Positions 32,963 to 36,689 of a DNA stretch of 36,689 bases are shown in pieces. How positions within the stretch are numbered: the stretch's first letter is position 1; each line of letters begins with the position of its first letter. The notes beneath the pieces are model-generated. The model saw nothing but the letters and a program-made list of their open reading frames with translations. It ran no database searches and was not told the DNA's origin. Source of the stretch: an uncultured Senegalimassilia sp. (lineage in GTDB: Bacteria > Actinomycetota > Coriobacteriia > Coriobacteriales > Eggerthellaceae); the NCBI GenBank assembly GCA_934661765.1, contig CAKUJT010000013.1, forward strand, positions 1 through 36,689, in the 5' to 3' direction. The position numbers and the translations under genes are program-made.

Positions 32963-35518
32963 ATGAAAACGATCACCAACATAGCCGACCGGCTGTTCCG
33001 CAAGGTGGAGCCGGTCGATCCCGCCTTTGGAGGCGAAGCTGCCGGGACGGCTGAGGAAGCCGCTTCGGGGAAGACGCCGGGGCAAACCCGGCCGCAAACC
33101 CGAGGCGTTTTCTCCGCCGAAACCCGTGCGCCGGCGTTTTGCGCCATCGACTGCCCGGGCCGCTGCCCGCTTGAGCTGCACCTGCGCGACGGCGAGCTGA
33201 CGCGCGTGTCGGCGAACAAGGCCGCTCCCGCCTGCCACCGCGGGCTGTCCATGCGCGCGTGGGCGAACAGCCCCGACCGCCTTATGTGGCCCATGCGGCG
33301 CGTCGGGCCGCGCGGCTCCGCGCAGTTCGAGCGCGTAACCTGGGACGAAGCGCTTGACGAGATAGCAAGCCAGCTGGCCCGCATCCGCCGCGAGCACGGC
33401 AACGAGTCCATCTACCTGGCTTACACCACCGGGCAATCATGCACCACCGCCGACCCGTTCGAGCGGCTCATGAACTGCTTCGGCGGCTTCCTGGACCACT
33501 ACAACAACTACTCGAATCCGCAGATCAACGCCATGGTCCGCAACATGTACGGGGCCAGCGCGCTCTATCCCGGCGGCAGCGAGCTCGATGCCGCCGCCGA
33601 TGCGCGGCTCGTGCTGGTGTTCGGCGCTTCGCCGGCGGAAACGGGAACAGGCCGCGCCACCTGGCACGGCGCCTGGGACCGTGTGGTCGAGCAGGTGGGC
33701 GAACGCGGCGGGCACATCGTGATGGTCGACCCGCGCCGCAACGGTTCCATCCCCAAGCGCAAGGGCTCGAGTGGGGAAACCGTTTCCTGGTTGCCTATCA
33801 ACCCCGGAACCGACGGTGCGCTGGCGGCGGCGCTCCTGCACGAGCTGGCGTTCACGCACAACGCGCTGGACTGGGATTTCCTGCGCGAGCGTTGCATCGG
33901 GTTCACCGACGAGACATTGCCCGAGCACCGGCGCGGCCTGGGGCTTTCCGTAATGGATTACCTGCGCGGCACCGGCTACGACCACGTGGCGAAAACGCCC
34001 GCATGGGCCGCGGCGATCACCGGCATCCCTGCAAGCGACATTCGCGAGCTGGCCGCGCAGCTTGCCACCGCACGGCCCGCGTTCATCATGCAGGGCTGGG
34101 GTCCGCAGCGTCGCAGCAACGGCGAGATGACCAGCGGCATGATCATGATGCTGGCTACAGCGCTCGGGCAGGTGGGCCTGGCCGGTACGAACAACGGCAT
34201 GAACATCGCCTGGGGCGGCGGCTTCCTCACGCGCGTTTCCGCAGGTGAGAACCCTGTTCCCTTTCGCATCCCGGCGTATCGGTTCCTCGATGCCATCGAA
34301 AACGGCGAAGCACTGGGCGCACGCGAGGGAGTTCGCGGGTTACCCGAGGCGGGTTGCAACGATGCAGGGGAATCCGCACCTGCTGCGAAAGCAAGCTCGG
34401 AGCATACCCCCCGAATCGATCGTGCAACAGATTCCGTACAACACCAGAACGGCGCCGCACACCTTCCCGGTAGCATCAGGGCGATCATCTGCCACGGCGG
34501 CAACTGCCTGACCAACCAGCACGGCGATGTCAACCGCGCGCACCGCGTGTTGGGCGACCCGTCAAAGTGCGAGTTCATCCTGAACATCGATGTAGAGTTC
34601 ACCGACTCCGCCCGCTACGCCGACATCGTCCTGCCCGACCTGTTCCGTATGGAGCAGGAAAGCGCGATGGATGCCGATACCTGGGGCCGGCGCATCGCTG
34701 CGAGCACCGGGGAGCTGGGCGCGCGCTTCGAACGGCGCGGCGCCTGGGAAGTGTGCGTTGAACTCGCGAAACGCTGGGGAATCGAAGATACGTTCACCGA
34801 AGGGCGCACGGAAGGCGAATGGATCCGCCGCCTATACGAGAGCGACCGCGAACGCAGCACTGGGCTGCCGGCGTTCGACCGGCTGCTCGAGGATGGGCTC
34901 GCCTGGCGAGCCGACCGCGCCGAGCCGTTCATAGCGCTAGCCGATTGGCGACGCGACCCCGTCGCGCATCCGCTCGATACGCCTTCGGGCAAGATCGAGT
35001 TGTTCAGCGAGCAGCTCGCCGCCGCGGCTGAAGCACTGCGCGGCACGCCCGACGAGGGCGCCATCACGCCCATCCCCACCTACGTTCCCGAATGGGGCCC
35101 GGCGGAGTTCGCCGTCGAGCAGGCCGAACCCGCCTGCGACCAGCCGCTTCGCGTGTTCGGCTTCCATAGCGTCGCGCGCATCCATTCGTCGTGGGGAAAC
35201 GTGCCCGCGGTTTCGCGGCGTGTGCCGCAGGTCATCTCGATCAACCCCGTGGACGCCGACGCGCGAGGCATCGCGACCGGCGACCTGGTGGAGGCATCGA
35301 ACCGCTTCGGCACGCTGCGCCTTCCCGCGCACGTCACCGACGACGTGATCGCCGGCACCATCATCATGCCGCAAGGCGCCTGGTGGCAAGCGGAAGGCGG
35401 CGGCGCCGAGCCCGTCGACGTCGGCGGCTGCATCAACACGCTCACCACCAGCCGCCCCTCGCCGCTAGCGTTCGGCAACCCCCAGCACACCTGCTGGTGC
35501 CGACTCCGCAAACCCTGA
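32963..35518 (+). CDS. molybdopterin-dependent oxidoreductase (DMSO-reductase family)
   Basis: An 851-residue bis-MGD enzyme. Seen: an N-terminal [4Fe-4S] motif Cys60-x3-Cys64-x3-Cys68-x22-Cys91; R-V-T-W-D-E-A-L-D-E-I; a likely molybdenum ligand Ser184 in N-N-Y-S-N-P-Q-I (position typical of Ser-liganded members); a cofactor motif V-D-P-R-R-N-G; and the C-terminal dinucleotide-binding domain (I-S-I-N-P-V-D-A-D-A-R-G-I). No Tat signal is present and no ferredoxin-type or membrane subunit follows, so it probably works in the cytoplasm or with partners encoded elsewhere. A Gly/Ala/Ser-rich stretch at about 458-502 looks like a lineage-specific insert. Start: ATG at 32963; the GGGAG is unusually close, and an upstream ATG at 32924 has no site at all. 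Natural substrate unknown; co-transcription with HyuA/B suggests the same pathway. Confidence 0.92.
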   Translation: MKTITNIADRLFRKVEPVDPAFGGEAAGTAEEAASGKTPGQTRPQTRGVFSAETRAPAFCAIDCPGRCPLELHLRDGELTRVSANKAAPACHRGLSMRAWANSPDRLMWPMRRVGPRGSAQFERVTWDEALDEIASQLARIRREHGNESIYLAYTTGQSCTTADPFERLMNCFGGFLDHYNNYSNPQINAMVRNMYGASALYPGGSELDAAADARLVLVFGASPAETGTGRATWHGAWDRVVEQVGERGGHIVMVDPRRNGSIPKRKGSSGETVSWLPINPGTDGALAAALLHELAFTHNALDWDFLRERCIGFTDETLPEHRRGLGLSVMDYLRGTGYDHVAKTPAWAAAITGIPASDIRELAAQLATARPAFIMQGWGPQRRSNGEMTSGMIMMLATALGQVGLAGTNNGMNIAWGGGFLTRVSAGENPVPFRIPAYRFLDAIENGEALGAREGVRGLPEAGCNDAGESAPAAKASSEHTPRIDRATDSVQHQNGAAHLPGSIRAIICHGGNCLTNQHGDVNRAHRVLGDPSKCEFILNIDVEFTDSARYADIVLPDLFRMEQESAMDADTWGRRIAASTGELGARFERRGAWEVCVELAKRWGIEDTFTEGRTEGEWIRRLYESDRERSTGLPAFDRLLEDGLAWRADRAEPFIALADWRRDPVAHPLDTPSGKIELFSEQLAAAAEALRGTPDEGAITPIPTYVPEWGPAEFAVEQAEPACDQPLRVFGFHSVARIHSSWGNVPAVSRRVPQVISINPVDADARGIATGDLVEASNRFGTLRLPAHVTDDVIAGTIIMPQGAWWQAEGGGAEPVDVGGCINTLTTSRPSPLAFGNPQHTCWCRLRKP

Positions 35519-35596
35519 CACCGGGGACTGTTGCGGTTTGTTGCTAATCGTTGGTTGTTCTTCGTTCTTAGCGCGACCGGAGCGGAAACGGTGTAG

Positions 35597-35602
35597 TATA
35601 CT
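35597..35602 (+). promoter_or_regulatory. candidate -10 box of the small membrane protein gene
   Basis: TATACT about 55 nt before the ATG at 35657, in a T-rich stretch after the molybdoenzyme. No clear -35 hexamer. Confidence 0.35.
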
Positions 35603-35656
35603 TTGGCTTTGTAATACGCGCCCTCAAGCGCTTGCGAACGAACCGTTAGGAACAGC

Positions 35657-35854
35657 ATGGATTGGATCGGCCTGTACCACTTTCTTTTCGAGACATATGC
35701 CGGCATGGGCATTATGATCGGTGCGGGTCTTGTCATCAGCCTTATCGCATGCATCATCATGGAGCGTCGCACCCGCAAAACGTTCGTCGACCGCCCGAAG
35801 GGCAAGGACGACTGGTCCTTCTTCGACGATGACGACGAGGAAGACTCCGAATAA
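35657..35854 (+). CDS. small single-pass membrane protein
   Basis: A 65-residue protein. Seen: a hydrophobic helix at about 15-35 (M-G-I-M-I-G-A-G-L-V-I-S-L-I-A-C-I-I), then R-R-T-R-K, then a very acidic tail (D-D-D-D-E-E-D-S-E). TAGGA lies about 5-9 nt before the ATG. The positive-inside rule puts the acidic tail in the cytoplasm. Function unknown; it probably has its own promoter and ends at a strong terminator (35889-35928). Confidence 0.75.
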   Translation: MDWIGLYHFLFETYAGMGIMIGAGLVISLIACIIMERRTRKTFVDRPKGKDDWSFFDDDDEEDSE

Positions 35855-35888
35855 CCACGCGGCGGCCACTCACTCACACCTGCCGCCG

Positions 35889-35928
35889 AACCGCCCCGCA
35901 ACGCCAATACGCGGGGCGGTTTCTTTTT
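35889..35928 (+). terminator. rho-independent terminator of the small protein gene
   Basis: Perfect 11-bp stem (35889-35899 with 35911-35921), 11-nt loop, then TCTTTTT. Classic plus-strand terminator. Confidence 0.92.
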
Positions 35929-35937
35929 GCCCGAACG

Positions 35938-35973
35938 CAAAAGCGCCCGCAAGCACAACGCTTGCGGGCGCTT
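35938..35973 (-). terminator. terminator of the acetamidase/formamidase gene
   Basis: Perfect 14-bp stem (35941-35954 with 35960-35973) with a 5-nt loop, on the minus strand followed by further T's (35940-35939). It lies 17 nt after the gene's stop (35991). Confidence 0.9.
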
Positions 35974-35990
35974 CGTTTCCCAGCTTACGG

Positions 35991-36689
35991 CTACAGCGCG
36001 AAGCCGATGGCGTCCAGCACGTACTTCGGCACCATGAAACGCACCGTCTTCTGCGGGTCCACCATCTGGCACACCTGCACGTCGGCGACCAGCGACAGCA
36101 GCATGACCAGGTCGGCTTCGGACTCGTTCGTGCGGGAGGCCAGCAGGTCGACCATCTGCTGAACGGCCAGCTCAGCGGCCGCATCCAGCGATTCCGCGGA
36201 CACGATGATACCGAAATGCGTGTCGTTCTCGATCAGCGGGTTCACCAGCTTCAGCTCGGGCATGGCCGTCAGCGTGACGGTGGCGTAGCCCGCAACCTCG
36301 GCGCCGGAGACGCTGACCTCGCCGTCGCCCATGGCCGCGTGCATGTCGCCGCAGCCGAACAGCGCCCCGTCGACCGCCACGGGGAAGTACAGCGTGGCGC
36401 CGGTGGTGATGGCGGTGTTGTCCATATTGCCGCCGTGGCTGCCCGGCGTGCCGCAGTTCACCGGCTCGCCCTCGGGAGCCACGCCGATAACGCCAATCAT
36501 GGGGCGCAGCGGGATGTTCAGGCGCTCATCCCAGGCCAGCGTGTTGCCCTGGATCTTGCAGTAATGCGTTGCCCACTCGGTGAAGCGGTTGCCGCACACG
36601 CCCTCGTCCTGGCCGGTGGCGGAGCAGGTCTGCTCGTCGAACTCGATGTTCTCGATGCGCACCTTCAGCGCGCCGCCCGCCTTCGCGCC
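35991..36689 (-). CDS. acetamidase/formamidase family protein (5' end outside window)
   Basis: 232 residues are visible; the gene continues past the right edge, since the frame is open to 36689 (A-G-G-A-L-K-V-R-I-E-N-I) and family members are about 300 residues. Seen: F-T-E-W-A, G-V-I-G-V-A-P, C-G-D-M-H-A-A-M-G-D-G-E-V-S at the metal-binding centre, and G-T-P-G-S-H-G-G-N-M-D. Known role: hydrolysis of formamide, acetamide or related small amides to ammonia and the acid. It does not share an operon with the hydantoinase genes (opposite strand), but adds to the amide-cleaving content. Confidence 0.9.
   Translation of the reverse strand, partial: GAKAGGALKVRIENIEFDEQTCSATGQDEGVCGNRFTEWATHYCKIQGNTLAWDERLNIPLRPMIGVIGVAPEGEPVNCGTPGSHGGNMDNTAITTGATLYFPVAVDGALFGCGDMHAAMGDGEVSVSGAEVAGYATVTLTAMPELKLVNPLIENDTHFGIIVSAESLDAAAELAVQQMVDLLASRTNESEADLVMLLSLVADVQVCQMVDPQKTVRFMVPKYVLDAIGFAL

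Noticed and set aside
27622..33411. Long minus-strand open frames (27622-31428 and 31444-33411)
   Set aside because: Antisense shadows of the permease, HyuA, HyuB and molybdoenzyme genes, which carry clear motifs and ribosome sites.
1..36689. tRNA, rRNA, CRISPR arrays, insertion sequences, integrase or attachment sites
   Set aside because: Looked for by eye on both strands; no cloverleaf, repeat-spacer pattern, transposase motif or terminal inverted repeats were recognised.

Overview
The window is high-GC DNA whose gene content points to a Coriobacteriia gut anaerobe, most likely Eggerthellaceae. The indicators are a LuxR-type regulator fused to a multi-pass membrane domain, a cytoplasmic-looking DMSO-reductase-family molybdoenzyme, a giant sortase-anchored pilin-repeat adhesin, a CstA transporter and an archaeal-type class I aldolase. 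This placement is inference from gene families, not from a marker gene. No rRNA, tRNA, CRISPR array or insertion sequence was seen. Layout: a LamB/YcsF (PxpA, 5-oxoprolinase subunit A) gene at 40-795; a 2,424-residue cell-wall adhesin on the minus strand (1048-8322); a divergent LuxR-type membrane regulator (8825-10402) whose helix-turn-helix is cut by an in-frame TAG while the rest of the domain remains readable to 10453; then a minus-strand block from 10705 to 24073. That block holds cstA and an unknown partner, fructose-bisphosphate aldolase, an envelope/stress set (TM2 protein, VTT/TVP38 membrane protein, PRC-barrel protein, YtxH protein), a serS operon, and a divergently placed M20 amidohydrolase. 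The serS operon continues through a disordered single-pass membrane protein, a small protein resembling the N-terminal domain of cyanophycin synthetase, and an atypical D-Ala-D-Ala-ligase-like ATP-grasp enzyme. From 24271 to 35518 a plus-strand operon runs: Tat/lipobox solute-binding protein, PotA-like ATPase, two permeases, HyuA, a HyuB carrying a C-terminal domain resembling L-2-amino-thiazoline-4-carboxylate (ATC) hydrolase, and a molybdopterin oxidoreductase. The simplest reading is an uptake-and-catabolism operon for a cyclic amide, ureide or thiazoline compound; the adjacent M20 hydrolase would fit a step releasing an N-carbamoyl or N-acyl amino acid. A small single-pass membrane protein and the 3' part of an acetamidase/formamidase gene (running off the right edge) close the window. 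The most promising leads are: (1) the cyanophycin-synthetase-N-like protein with an H-x-x-E-H motif next to an ATP-grasp enzyme lacking usual Ddl metal residues; (2) the HyuB-ATC-hydrolase fusion and its operon, with a perfect 14-bp inverted repeat at the fusion junction; (3) the amber codon splitting the LuxR DNA-binding domain; (4) clusters of AAAACC/GGTTTT half-sites upstream of two unrelated transport operons and of ACGACCCC half-sites between the regulator and the adhesin.
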